NCBI GenBank assembly: GCA_022410635.1
Contig: JAJVDF010000263.1
Coordinates: 1,148,355-1,212,354 of the forward strand
DNA: 64,000 bases
Source: Tretioscincus oriximinensis
Lineage: Eukaryota; Chordata; Lepidosauria; Squamata; Gymnophthalmidae
Direction of reading: 5' to 3'
The first letter of the stretch is position 1. The number at the start of each line of letters is the position of its first letter. The notes under the pieces are model-generated. The model searched no databases. It was not told where the DNA came from and was given only the letters and a program-made list of their open reading frames with translations. Shown here piece after piece: positions 37,053-49,186 of this stretch. Both the position numbers and the translations under genes were made by a program.

Positions 37053-37843
37053 ATAACTGTTTTTTTATCACTGATTGTTTAAGCTCTGCTTTCAACTATT
37101 AAGTTTACACTTACTGGCTACCTACACTAATATAGCTCCACATCTTTGGTCATCCCAACTTTCTGTCTTTTGTGTGAATGCCCAATGAACTTCCATCAAT
37201 ATACATGCTTGTAATAAGGAACACTAATAGTTCCTCATTTCTACAGATGGAATCCCTACTTTCCCTCTAACACTTTGAAGATGAGAATAACTACATTTCT
37301 TTATCCTTTCACACATGTGTTAAACATTTAAATGAAATTAGAAGACATTTATGTTCTTTTCCTATATATCACACTCTACAGATTTTATAACACAGTGTCA
37401 GTAATATTCAGTGCCCCTTGCCTCGCACTTTCATTACTATCAGAGATTTCTCTTGCAGTAAGATTTGCCAAGTATATCACAACCCACTAGACTATGAGTG
37501 CTTATTACTGATTAAATGGTGACCTGCAATGAGAACTATTCTTTTAATGAACTCATCTGCTACTTCAAGGACTTCACACTTTCTTTTTCTATAGGCTAAT
37601 ATATTTGCCATTTGTGCTTTGCTTGGCATTTGAGTTTACAGCTTGCAATAATTATATCTAATTCTGACTTTTATCCCCTTCAAATTACTGTCTGGGTGAG
37701 AGAGAGACTTCACTTTCATTAGTTCATTAAGAAGATATTAAACTCTAAAAAAAGTCTGGGGAAAACGATAAAGTATATAGTAACTTCTATACTTTTCTTG
37801 GATCTTACAGTGATTTTTTTTTTATTTCTTATTTTATTTTCAG

Positions 37844-37961
37844 AATTGTATGTGAGATGGGACAGGCTGAACCAGATATTAGTTCTGGTCCTGCTCTACT
37901 CTGCATTGGAGAATGCAAGTCAGAATTTGTTGCCAAGTCTGCACAGTATTATTCATTTGTG
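37844..37961 (+). CDS. PLXNA2: Plexin-A2 internal exon b (IPT/TIG repeat 1, second part)
   Basis: This exon supplies 1 nt that finishes the previous split codon (Gln) and then 39 codons, ending in phase 0. It starts IVCEMGQAEPDISSG and carries LLCIGECKSEF, followed by the QYYSFV strand that closes the first IPT repeat. Three cysteines are visible (VCE, LLC, GEC), matching the plexin-A pattern IVCEMG...LCIGECK. The acceptor is an AT-rich, T-heavy tract ending TTTTCAG; the donor is GTAAGT. Exons a and b together give 270 nt, exactly 90 codons. The intron before it is 13,503 bp. No disabling change is seen. Confidence 0.93.
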
Positions 37962-39140
37962 GTAAGTACCAATTTAGCCATTCCGGTTTCTCAGTTTGGA
38001 AAATTCAAATATATGTATGCTAATTCCAATGATTTTATTTATTTATTTTTAGCAAGAATGGATGAGGGATTTCATAATTATTTTTAAAAATTACTATTCA
38101 GCTTTGATGTTCTAGCAAACATTATTAACTCTAATTCTGTGTAGCATACTATCAGGACATAGTAGTCTATGTATGAGAGATATGCCATTGATGTGCTTTG
38201 GTCATCTTGTGAACTTTTTTCCCTTTCAACATCTTCTTAGGCTGTTTTCAGTCTGATCAAATAGACTGAAAATTATGCCATAACAAATGTAGCAAAATTT
38301 GCTTCCATTTTGTTTGTGATTTTAAGACAGTGGAAAGATAAATTAGAAATGATTTCAGATCATACAAACAAAGGATAAATGAAGATGGAGAGCAGAAATT
38401 GAGTAAATGTGGAGGACTACAGCTGCAACCCAAGATCACTTATCTATTCTGATATAANTGGATATTCTATAATAGTACATAGATATCCAGAATAAAGCCA
38501 TCAAGGTAGTGCTTCATTCATGAAAATTAAAGTATAGTGGAACAATGTTTGGATGCAGCCTAAATGTCTTTGTGGCTACATATATTCTCCTAATTTATTC
38601 CCAACATAGTTCTCTACATTTCCTGTTGCTGTTAGAATTTTGGTGTTAATAAAGCCAAGTTTTTATCATTCCTACACAAAGGAGATGAGCAAAATATATC
38701 TACCATCTCTAAATTAATTTTATATGCATTTTCTTTAATGATAGGAAAAACAGCTGTCCTAATTATCTAGGTTTTAGGTTTAAGATAATGTTTCTATACT
38801 AAGAAAAACTTACTCAAGAACAAACAAAAACATTCTAAAGAATTAAACTTTCTAATAAAAAGTAGAGAGAAAATATCACTGTCATAGAACTTTGTTCCAA
38901 AATATCAGGTTGCGATCTTCTGTGTAACTTTCATTCTTAACTGGAAGACTTAATTCTCAGCATGTGACTTCTAAATTTCAGAATGGCAGCTCGTTAATTG
39001 ATGGGATTTCAAGCTGTAATTGACCCCTGTGGGGTTCTCTGTCTAGAAGAGGGTATCAATCACATAGCCAGTTTTGACCTGCAAGAATTTTATTTTTGGA
39101 AGCTAATTAATTTCTGGCTATAACTACATCTCGTGACAGG

Positions 39141-39306
39141 GACATGGGAACCACTGGGGGTGGGGAGGACAGAATGTCAGCCTTTGGACAAAAATACCCT
39201 TGTAAGCCGCTTTGAGTCCCTTTGAAAGGTGAGAAAAGCGGGGTATAAGAACCCATTTCTTCTCCTTCTCCTTCTCCTTCTCCTTCTCCTTCTCCTTCTC
39301 CTTCTC
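39141..39306 (+). mobile_element. tRNA-derived SINE 3' half running into (CTTCTC)n
   Basis: GACATGGGAACCACTGGGGG, TTGTAAGCCGCTTTGAGTCC and AAGCGGGGTATAAGAACCC are the SINE 3' domain. Its TTC tail has become a CTTCTC hexamer array (39258-39306) that runs directly into an assembly gap. The tRNA head is missing. Confidence 0.9.
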
Positions 39307-39616
39307 NNNNNNNNNNNNNNNNNNNNNNNNNNNNNNNNNNNNNNNNNNNNNNNNNNNNNNNNNNNNNNNNNNNNNNNNNNNNNNNNNNNNNNNNNNNNNN
39401 NNNNNNNNNNNNNNNNNNNNNNNNNNNNNNNNNNNNNNNNNNNNNNNNNNNNNNNNNNNNNNNNNNNNNNNNNNNNNNNNNNNNNNNNNNNNNNNNNNNN
39501 NNNNNNNNNNNNNNNNNNNNNNNNNNNNNNNNNNNNNNNNNNNNNNNNNNNNNNNNNNNNNNNNNNNNNNNNNNNNNNNNNNNNNNNNNNNNNNNNNNNN
39601 NNNNNNNNNNNNNNNN
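39307..39616. other. Assembly gap (310 N)
   Basis: The N run follows the (CTTCTC)n tail of the SINE, so at least part of the missing sequence is probably more of that array. Poly-Leu, poly-Arg and Glu-Lys frames here are microsatellite artefacts. Confidence 0.99.
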
Positions 39617-39951
39617 AAAACTGTGTATGGGAGATGACAAAGCATATGCAGAAATTTCCAACTTGTGCCACTATTCTCGATAGCAAAAGTTATGGGAGCT
39701 TGGCACACGGCCTTCTCACATGAAATAGTCTCCTCATTNAGGTGAATCAATCACTTCTCTAACCTGGCCTTTGATTGGCAAAACAGTTTTTCCTTCCCTT
39801 CTTTCAGTTGTTTTTAATATGTCAGTTTTGTTTCATGTTTTTATTGCTGTTTACTGCCCTGTGACATTCTGGTATGTGATGGAATAGAAGTGGAGATGAC
39901 AGTCGGACAGATACCAATTTAATAAGTCTTAAGTCACTTTGTCACTATGGT

Positions 39952-40074
39952 CCTGGGCTTTATCTCAAAATAGGAACCTGCCATCTACATGCTAGTACAG
40001 GCTATGGAAGGCCTGCCATAGTTTAATCTGGCATGTGGATGGCCAAATTNTGTACCGAGATACAAGAATAAGGC
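39952..40074. repeat. Palindromic MITE, family 2, copy 2
   Basis: The left arm CCTGGGCTTTATCTCAAAAT, then GAACCTGCCATCTACATGC, is echoed on the right by GCATGTGGATGGCCAAATT and AGAATAAGGC. The internal arms CATGCTAGTACAGGCT complement AGTCTACACTAGCATG of the copy at 52103. Confidence 0.6.
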
Positions 40075-40879
40075 TCAATGGGGACAGGACCTTTGTCACT
40101 TAAAGTAATATGATGATGCAGTTTGAAAGGAAAAGAGTTATTAAAATAAAAGATAATAACTATTTAATTATCATAAAATAATTTGCAGCCATTGTTGACA
40201 TAAGGTAGGATGATAGGATTGTCACCCCCACCCTCACCCTAGAAAAAAAAGCTGGGAAAGGAATTTTGGCATTTTATTGGTTGCAGAAAAGAGAAATTTT
40301 CACCATGTACTGCAGGCATTGCAAGCTGGTCTAGTGAAAAATTCTCTTTCCGACATCACATAAAGCTACAAAATTCCCTTTCTGTTTTTTTATAGTAACC
40401 CTGGTAGGATGACATATCTCTGTTACAACATTTTGTCATCCTCTTATCCTACCTAGAGAGGACCAGACACTTACACCTCCAAGCATCTTTGGAAAAACTG
40501 ACTTTAACTGAAAGACTAAATAAAGACTGAGATAATTCTATCTAGGGCTAAAAACGGCTGCGATAGCGATTCCAATGTCCTCCATTCACATTTTCTTACC
40601 AGAAAAACCAACTTCGAAGTGCTCCTGCCTTTCTCAGTATGCATATTACTCGTTTCTGCTATGGAGTCCTTTGTCAAAATCCATCCCTGCTGCTGTTTTT
40701 TGCCATTCGCATTAATTCTACTCTGGCTACAGAATTCTCTAAAGCCACTCTCCTTTGTGCAGGCGCTCCAGTTTCAGACTCGGGTGACATTATGTTTGCT
40801 TCAGCCAACAGCAGAAGGGGGTGTCCCTGGGCTGGGCTGCTGCGCATATAATATTTTCTGTCATTTCTTCCTAATCCTG

Positions 40880-43800
40880 TTTTTTTTTTTTTTAATTGAT
40901 TTATTAAACACAAAACAAAGTTACATAGTTACATAAACATCCACAAAAAAGAAAACCCTTCTCCCTCCCCCCACCCACTACCAGAGATGAAGAAACTTTA
41001 ACTTATCCATCTCTGTTCTTGTATCATCAGGATAGTTTCCTTCAACAGAAGGTGAGAGTCTGGCAATCGTGCATAGGCAATGAGTCTACTCCATTTTATA
41101 GTCCATTTGGTTGTAGGGCGAAGTCCCATGGCATGTAGTCTGTTTTCGCGTAAAACATCGAACATTAACAGTTCTATTATGTAATTCCACCATGCGTCCA
41201 GGTTCCATTTGCTCTGGTCCTTCCACCCTCTTGCTATTACTGAATGTGCTGCCATAATAGCGTTATCAATAAACATTCTGTCTGGCTTTGTTAGTTCCAC
41301 AGCATCTATTATCCCGAATAGCCAACATTCCTCTGTGTCATGTAAAATAATGTTCGTTATATTACGGATCTGTCTAAATATAAGTATTCGAAATNCAGCA
41401 TCTATTATCCCGAATAGCCAACATTCCTCTGTGTCATGTAAAATAATGTTCGTTATATTACGGATCTGTCTAAATATAAGTATTCGAAATTGTTTGACCT
41501 CCTGACATCTGGCCCACATGTGCATATAAGTACCTCTCTCCTGACAACCGTGCCAGCAAGTTGGTAAGATTCCCGTCATNTGGGCCAGTTGGCAGGGGGT
41601 CCTNTACCATTTCGTGAACCTTTTCAGTTCNGTCTCCCTTATTCTCATATCTTTATAGTTNATAAATCTAGCGAGCCANTCTGACCATCTGTTATGCATG
41701 TTTGGGATTTCCCGATTCCAATAATCCANTAAGTTAGTGCTATTATCGTATTTTTTACTGATGAGCACGTTGTAGATATCTTTTATTAGTTTCTTCCCCC
41801 CTTTNATGATGTTTACCGTTACTTGTTCCATCTTGGAAATTCCGGTCATGGATAGTTTTATCGTTCGGTTATTAATTANATTGGTGATCGCGTAGTGTTG
41901 GAGCCAGAATCTTTGGCCCTCTTGTGTGATCAATCTCGTGACTCTGGCCCAATCCTGTATCCGTCCCTGGTTATCAATTAAATCTCTTATTCTATGAAAT
42001 CCATTGGATCTTAAAAAGACCAGGTATTCGTATAAATTGCCTTCACCGGTTTCATTCAATGCTAATATCGAAGCTAACTGTCTCCAGCTATTGACTAATA
42101 ATTTTTCATTGGATTTCCAAATTTTATAACAATTCGTTAGTGCAGTTAACCAATATTTGGGAATGTTTTTCTTGTATTTGGGGTTGAGTAAAGATTTGTG
42201 GGTTAATTTATTCATTTCTATTTCTACTTTTATTGCTTTCCTGGTCCTAAGATGTTCCATTTGCAGTATTCTGTATAATTGAAAAGCATCAGAGTATGAT
42301 TTTAAAGAAGGAAACCCCCAACCCGTCCTGTTTTTAGCTGAATATAAGTTTGAATTCGCTATTCTTCGGATTTTACCATCTAACAGCCAGATCTTAATTT
42401 CTTTTTCCCATATTTTCAGTTTTGCGTTTGTTATCATAACCGGGAGGATTTGGAACAAAAATAAAAATTTGGATAGAATTATCATTTTAAAGGCTCTAAT
42501 TTTGTTTGTGAGAGACCATTGTTTTTTTTTCCATCTCTTGAACTTGTCTTTTACTTTTTTCCATATTGGTTTGTAGTTTATATCGGCCAATTTATCCAAA
42601 TTTTTTGATATCCAAACACCCAGGTATTTGAATTTTTTTAGCCTTACATTTAGTCCCGATTCAGTCTCTATTTGATTTCGATCTTGTCTGGAGACATTTA
42701 TTGTTAATAGTTCTGACTTGGCAACGTTTATCTTTAATCCGGATAGTTTTTCAAAAGCATCCGTATGTATTTTTATCCTGTGTAGGGCATTCTTGGGATT
42801 ACTTAGAATCAGTAAAGCATCGTCGGTGTAGAGTTGAATTTTTATTTCTTCAGCACCTACTTTATAGCCTTGGATATTAGGATCATCGCGAATTCTGTCT
42901 GCCAGTATTTCTATAGCTAAAGCAAAGATTAATGGAGAGAGAGGACATCCTTGTTTTACTCCACTGTTAATATCTGTGAATTGGGAAACACCCTGATTCA
43001 TTCTAACTCTGGCTTTGTTCTGGGAATACAGGCTCTTTATAGTACTTGTTATATTGTCCCCCATACTGTATTTTTGGCATAAATTTTGAATGTATGTGTG
43101 GTTGAGTGAATCAAAGGCCTTATAGACATCAAGCTTTAACAAGGCTACTGTTCTTTTGTTTAGTTGTGCATGGTTTAAAATATTGATGGCAGTTCTAATG
43201 GGATCTGATATCTGTCTTCCTTTTATAAAACCAAATTGGTCATCCGGAATCAGTCTTGGTAATGTGTTTTCTAGTCTCCTGGTTAATATTGATGTGAAGA
43301 TCTTGTAATCTAAATTCATCAGAGCTATTGGTCTGTATGATTCTGTACTTGTAGGATCTCTCCCTGCTTTTAATATGGGGATAATTTCTGCCTCTCTCCA
43401 TGTTGATGGGATGTCTTGGTGAGACAATACCTCGTTGAAGAGGATAGCCATATGAGGGATTAGATTATCTTTAAAGATTTTGTAAAATGAAGCCGTAAAA
43501 CCATCAGTTCCGGGAGATTTGCCCTCCTTTAGAAGTTGTATTGTATTAGTGATCTCTTCCGTAGTTATTGGTCTATTTAATGCCTGTCTTTCGGTATCAT
43601 TTATCTTAATTTTGGCATTAAAGTTAAGATTATTACCATCCACTGGCCTGGTTCTGTATAAGTTTTTATAAAATTCTATAAATCGTGTTCGGATATGTTG
43701 GTCCTCTATTAAATTTACGTTATTACTGTCTTTAATCATAGATATACGTTTTTTAACTTGTCTATCTTTTAATGCTCTGGCCATTGTTTTTGAGCTTTGT

Positions 43801-44050
43801 TGGTCCCATGAACGAAAGATGTTTCTTGCATACATGTTGCTTTTTATCATTTTAGTTCTATCGAAATGCTCCAATCTCTTCTTTGCATCGTTCAATTGTT
43901 GCTTCAAATGTAAATCGAAGTGGTTCTGTAAGCTGAGTTCTAATTGAGTGATGAGATCTAACAGATTTCTCCTATATATATTTTGCACCCGTCTATATCT
44001 TATATCTTGCTGCATACACAGCCCTCGAAAAGTAGCTTTGAAGGAATCCC
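40880..44050 (-). mobile_element. L1-type LINE, 5'-truncated, ORF2 nearly open
   Basis: A minus-strand frame of about 1,020 codons (44069 down to 40998) covers the region after the endonuclease. It reads WDSFKATFRG, SPGTDGFTASFYK, SYRPIALMNLDYKIFTSIL, DDQFGFIKGRQISDPIR, KLDVYKAFDSLNH, GVKQGCPLSPLIFALAIEIL, LYTDDALLI (YTDD at the catalytic site), LSGLKINVAKSEL, TGWGFPSLKSY and the CCHC-like CWHGCQERGTYMHMWARC. The tail is the T run at 40880-40893 on the plus strand. AATCCTG occurs at both borders (40873-40879, 44051-44057), a possible short target duplication. A 95-bp repeat around an N at 41395 is probably an assembly artefact. Long open coding argues for a recent insertion. It lacks the 5' part and so cannot be autonomous. 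Confidence 0.93.
41300..41490. repeat. 95-bp exact tandem duplication around a single N
   Basis: 41300-41394 and 41396-41490 are identical, separated only by N at 41395, within the C-terminal part of the L1 ORF2. The period of 96 keeps the reading frame, so the protein shows the same 31 residues twice around an X. No related L1 protein I know carries such a repeat here, and the L1 at 25077 does not. Confidence 0.97.
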
Positions 44051-44294
44051 AATCCTGTTGAAGAAACATCTGGAACAGGTCCCTGAGAAGGAGGAAGGGA
44101 ACAAGGCTCTTTCCTGCTCAGGAAAGGGATGGAGACAGCAGCCACGCCACTTCCCCCATTTCTCCTTCATTCATGAACAGGAGTGTAGCAGCTGCTGCCT
44201 CCGCCCCCTTCGTGAGCAGAGAAATAGGTTTTTCTGCCTTTCTCTGCAGCTTGGTGGGAGGGAATCTGATGTCACAATGTGTTCTGTGTGGACG

Positions 44295-44392
44295 TTGAAG
44301 CAGAAGTGGAAATGGACAGGGGATTCGGCTTCAGAAATTTCCAAAGTGCTTTCATTTCCATTTTTAGCCCCAGTGCGTCTGCAGCCTTTGTC
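44295..44392 (+). repeat. Dispersed repeat shared with 14735-14845
   Basis: GTGGAAATGGACAGGGGATT, GGCTTCAGAAATTTCCAAAG, TGCTTTCATTTCCATTTTTA and GCCCCAGTGCGTCTGCAGCC align in order with 14735-14845. The sequence left of the L1 (GGGCTAAAAACGGCTGCG near 40545) is similar to the complement of this end, so the L1 may have landed inside a small DNA element. That is inference from weak matches. Confidence 0.5.
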
Positions 44393-45510
44393 TCACTCTT
44401 TTACAACCCTTTCCTTGTTTTACAATGGTGCTTTTCCAATTAAGAAGCAAATGGATGCTAATTTAATAGTGGCTCCATTTATCTACTAATCCAGAGTTCC
44501 TTTTTGCAGTCTCCTATTCCTGAGGTGATCATTGCACTCTTATGTTATTTAATTAAGAAGCTTTTTACTCCTATGCTTACGAGTCACACCTGGGGCTTTT
44601 CTGCTTTTCCATTTTTTTCCCTTAAAAATAAAAAAAAATGATTAAACTGATTTTGTGTTATCTCCATGTTTGTTAATTTCCTACAAATTGCTCACAATTT
44701 CAAAAGCAATTGCTAGAATAATTAATCTGCTTTCTCATCATGGTTATGTGACAATTCTCTGTGTAAAGGCTTATTGCACTGTTGTTAATACACTAGCAGC
44801 TTGCAAGAGAATAAGAAACAAGGCTTTCATAAGCCTAAAGGAGACTTGCCCTTGGCTACTGTGCCTGTGATTCAGGAGTAGTAGGTTAAAAGACACTCAC
44901 ACCACAAACTCTGGTTTAAAGTGACTTTGATAGACTGTAGTTGCAGAGTTAGTTTATCACATTACAACTAGCTCTCAAATTCTTAACGTTTACAATTTGA
45001 GAAACTGTCTTCAAAGATTTTTTGCGGGGAGGGTGGACATGTATTTCTCTTAATGTAAGAATGTTACTTTATTCTGATATTATAGCACTGTCTGCAGGGC
45101 TATAAAAATGCTTTTCAATTTTGCTAAAATTGTTAATATTGATGCTTTGTTGTTTGAGTGTTAATTATGGGTTGTCAAGAAAGGGATAATATAGATGTAA
45201 TTTTTACTTTTGAAAGGGCACCAGATTGCAACTTCCCTAATTCTGAGCCAGCATGATCAACAATCAGACATGAGTAGAATTGTCCAACAAGTTTGGGTCA
45301 TATTTAGCTAGAAGAAGCAATCAACATAAAGAAATTAAACAAGGGAAAGCTCTTAATATTGTGACTTTGTTTTGGCAATGACCTCCAGACTCTGTTTCCT
45401 CCTGAGAGTGAGCAACAGAAATAATCATTTTCATTTACCTGGCCAGCACAAACGGTGGCCATGAATTGTAACTGGTTACTTCAATAAACTGAGACAGAAA
45501 TTTTGCAGCT

Positions 45511-45551
45511 TTTGTGGGTGGGGAAAATAGATTTTTTTCCCCACCCACAAA
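45511..45551. repeat. Short perfect hairpin
   Basis: The arms TTTGTGGGTGGGGAAAA and TTTTCCCCACCCACAAA (17 bp each) are exact complements around a 7-nt loop. There is no T run or gene context that would make it a terminator; it may be the end of an unrecognised MITE. Confidence 0.9.
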
Positions 45552-46285
45552 GTACTTCAGACACCATAAGCTACAGCTGGTGAACATTCCTGTTTTCCAT
45601 GCTGCTTAGAGCTGCAAAATTCAATTACATCAGGTGACACTTTGAATGTAACTCCATGTTTGCATCCAAAAATGTTTCGAAAAAATTGCCTTGACTTGAT
45701 CTTCAAGTATCAGCACAGAGTCCAGGAGCACCTCCACATTTCCAGCCCATTACCTCCTTGAGGCACCTGTCAAACACTTCAGGCACCTCTCCTGATTCAG
45801 ATAGAACAGAGGTATAGAGTTGAGTTTAATCTGCATATTGATGACACTTCACTGCACATCTTCTGATGATCTCTTTTGAGCAGCTCTTTTCAGCCTCTTT
45901 TACTTTTATTCTTATGTAAGGTAAGGTAAACTCCTGTACTTGTAACGAAGGAAAAAGAGGAGAAATGTAGCTAATCTCTTCAGTTGCTTTTTTAAGAGTG
46001 TGAATATTAGACCACTACACACACACAAATAAATGTGGACTTGCTCATTAACCAATCGTTTTATTTAAGAATAAGGAAGAAGAGAAAACCCCATGCAGGA
46101 GAATAAAGTTTACTTTTAGACATGCAAAACTGGGGGGGAGGACGGGAGGAGGTTCAGGGGCCAAGCTACTTTTACTTTATATTTAGCTGAAGGCCAGACA
46201 TCAAATGACAACAATGCACTGCAGGCAGTACTAAAAATAATCTAATATTTTGATAGGGAAAAAATCATGCCTGGCATCAAAGAGA

Positions 46286-47109
46286 TACAAAGAATTCCAA
46301 TTACTGCTGTCAACTGATGAGAACCAAGCTTTCTGTGACAGAACAGGAAACGGATTTGGGGGTATTGGTGGACAGATCAATGAAGGTGTCATCCCAGTGT
46401 GCAGCAGCAGCAGCAGCAAAAAAAAAAAGCAAATTCAATGTTTGGGATTATTAGGAAAAGAAATGAAAACAAGTCAACAAGTGTTGTTTTGCCTCTTTAT
46501 AAATCTGTGGTAAGGCCCTATTTGGAATACTGTGTACAATTCTGATCACCAAATCTCAAGAGGGATATTGTGGAACTATAGAAGGTGCAGAAAAGGGCAA
46601 CAAGAATGATCAAGGGACTGGAGCACGTCCCCTATGAAATCTGGCTACAATGTCTGGGCCTCTTCAGCTTTGAAGGACAGCATTTGAGAGGTGATCTGAT
46701 TAAAGTGTATAAAATCTTGCATGGGATCGATAAGGTGAACAGAGAAAAATGTTTTTCTGTATTACACAACACTTGGACCAGAGGGCAGTGATGGGCAGAA
46801 GAGTAAGAACAGACAAAGGAAGGTATTTTTTTTTCACCCCGAGGGTCATCAACCTTTGGAATTTACTTCCAGAAGAGGTGGTGGTAGCTAGTAGCTGGGA
46901 TAGCTTTAGGCAAGTTAATGGATGCCAAGGATATAAATACCTACTAGGATGAATGTGTTGATGTTGTCCCTGAGATGGACCAAAAGGCAGTAATCTTGAA
47001 ATACCATTTGCAGGGCATCTAGAACAGATGAAGATCTTGCCTTCTTCTATTCCAGACTGAACTAGATGGGCTCCGGCCTGATTCAGCAGGGCTCCTCTTA
47101 TGTTCTTAC
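46286..47109 (+). mobile_element. LINE 3' part (TTCTTATG family), degenerate
   Basis: This aligns with 2650-3352. It has GAACCAAGCTTTCTGTGACA, the RT thumb in broken frames (LYKSVVRPYLEYCVQF-like near 46490-46545), then ATRMIKGLEHVPYEIWLQCL (46594), LFSFEGQHLRGDLIKVYKIL, and FFTPRVINLWNLLPEEVVVA. It ends CGGCCTGATTCAGCAGGGCT and TTATGTTCTTA. A GCA run (46405-46420) and a poly-A break the frame. This copy keeps about 100 residues that are deleted from the copy at 2288. Confidence 0.9.
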
Positions 47110-49064
47110 TGTGGAACGAAGCAAAGAACACAATGGGCTCCTAGCCAAAACATGGGCATCTGTTTGTTGTTGGGAGAGAAGATTTATGTCTGTTTTGTAT
47201 ATTTGATTATGAGGAATTAATCTAATTCACACACTAGCAGTAGTAACTTAAAGCTGCAGCTTATTAGATTTAATATTTTCAAACTACTTTTAACAAATAT
47301 TTTGATGCATTATTTCATTTACTAATATTTGTAACTATAATACTCTGAAGTAAGAGTTAAAACTGAGTGAAATTATAAGTGAAATAAAATTTAAAGTATA
47401 ATCTGATAAATTGGTAAAATCTACTGCAAATCACAGGTTTGTAGCCATGAAATCTAAAAATCCTTTTTTAACATGAAGCTTGCTAGTGTTGGACTCAAGC
47501 CAAAAGAAGAATGGCTTGAAAATGCCATGTGACCTGGGCCTGCTGGGACTATGCTGCTCATTGCTACCTCAAATTGCACAGAATTGTGCCTTTTAGCTTG
47601 CTGAGGAGCTTCAAAGCTATAAAATAAGTTGTGCTAAATACTATTTAATATGTACATGCTTGAACTTTTCATTCATGAGTCTCAAAGCATTTTGTTCTAG
47701 ATGTCAGTGTCATTATCTCTATTGTGTAAAGGAATAAAATTGTGACCCAGAAGAACCATTCATGAGGCCAAGCAGGAACTAGGACAAGCACATTTTTATA
47801 CTGAGTTCAATCATCCACCTGGATTGCAGTCTATCATTAGAACATCATTATGTAGCTTAAAATTCAGCCCCAGATGTAAGACAATCACATATCTAATGGA
47901 AAGCTATCATAGATTTCTACATAGCCTTCTTTGAATGCCTTTCAACCCCCCGAAGCTTAGAAAATTCTATCTAAAAGAGTTTGCAGAGGTCACTTTTCAG
48001 AATCAGGACACTGGAATTAGTCTGGCCATTGAATTGATTTTATATGGCAGTTTGGATCATGCCTTCTAGGAAGTGTCATGATCTGAGAGCAATGAAGAGT
48101 TTCTCATACTCGTGCTGTCCGGCTGTCCAAAAAATACAGCTGGGAAATTTTCAAAGAGAATATAATAACCATAATGGGAAGGATAGAGGGTGACATTAGC
48201 AGAACAATTTGATTGTATTCAGTATGTGGTATGAATATATATTTTAAAAATACCTGGGGGTTTTTCAGAGTCTTTTTAGTAAGAATAAGTAGCCATCAGT
48301 AATAGCAAATTGTATCAGCAATCAACAATAGCAATAGCATCAGTAATAGCAACAGAAAAATGCAATCTGCATATCTAATTATAATTTTTTTAGATTTATG
48401 CAGTTTTACAGTCATTTCTTGATAATAGGTAGATATGGTTCTGCAAATCAATCACATTTTACTTCCAAATCAGTAAAAAAAAAGCCCACACCTTTTTGCA
48501 TTCATTCTGCACATGACCCTTAGCTACATAAGTATCTTCTTCCTCAAAAGAATGCAGAAATGGTATATGTAGTAGCTGTTACTGGTGATTATATTTTGTG
48601 ACTATTATTTGTTATAAAGACTTCAGAATGTCAGGACACAACCGTGTAAACTGAATGTCAGAGAACAAATGTGTAAGATGAATTAGATTGAGACATACTG
48701 ATTGTTTCATGGTCAACCAGCAAGCTATAGATCAGCTTCAGTTGCTAATGCATTTTAAGGAATTCATTATTGCACATGGAAATAGTGCTAATACACATTA
48801 AGTGTGCAGCAACAGCTCCCTAACTTGTGTTTTTCGTAGGACTTATCTTGGCAGTGATGGGGAAATGGGGCTATGCAGCTCCTGGGATCTGCAAATGTCA
48901 ACATTTCAGCAGTAGGATGGCTCTGTCCAGCTCCAAATTATTTTGCAGTTGAATAGGGAGGTTGTGTTGACATGAATTACATACAGTGTGTGATTACTTC
49001 CAATGTAATTTGTAACACTTGACATTTGTACAGCCTACGTAGTTCCGTGCCTTTGTCATTTTTT

Positions 49065-49186
49065 GTCCCCACTTTTAGATATTGTTTTTATACTTATTTT
49101 AATTTGTTAATTTTGTGTTGATATTTTACTGTTCGCTGCCCTGAGACCTTCGGGTATGGAGCAGGGTATAAATATAAATAAATAAT
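49065..49186 (+). mobile_element. L2-like SINE/LINE 3' end
   Basis: GTCCCCACTTTTAGATATTG, then GCTGCCCTGAGACCTTCGGG, GCAGGGTATAAATATAAATA and TAAATAAT. This is the same family as 23793-24030, which is its complement. It lies about 270 bp before exon c. Confidence 0.75.

Larger units (their letters stand above)
24341..37843 (+). other. PLXNA2 intron between exons a and b
   Basis: The 13.5-kb intron starts GTAAGT and ends TTTTCAG. It holds a SINE split by an L1 (24886-27730), a split CR1 (28097-28754), a SINE (33173-33438), a LINE tail (32175-32356) and three palindromic MITEs. The stretches 28755-29643, 29778-32174, 32357-33172, 34084-35915 and 36103-37843 hold nothing I can name. The exception is a complex, non-repetitive block at about 30610-30800 that could be a conserved non-coding element. 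Confidence 0.8.

Noticed and set aside
39107..39750. Frames with poly-Leu, poly-Arg, Glu-Gly and Glu-Lys
   Set aside because: They are translations of the (CTTCTC)n microsatellite and the N gap.
40998..44069. 1,023-codon frame as a host gene
   Set aside because: It is L1 ORF2 by its RT motifs and C-terminal CCHC-like motif, with an A tail at the 3' end. It is not a host protein.
43983..44489. 168-codon plus-strand frame
   Set aside because: It overlaps the L1 antisense and the adjoining dispersed repeat. No domain, no conserved start and no exon signals were seen.
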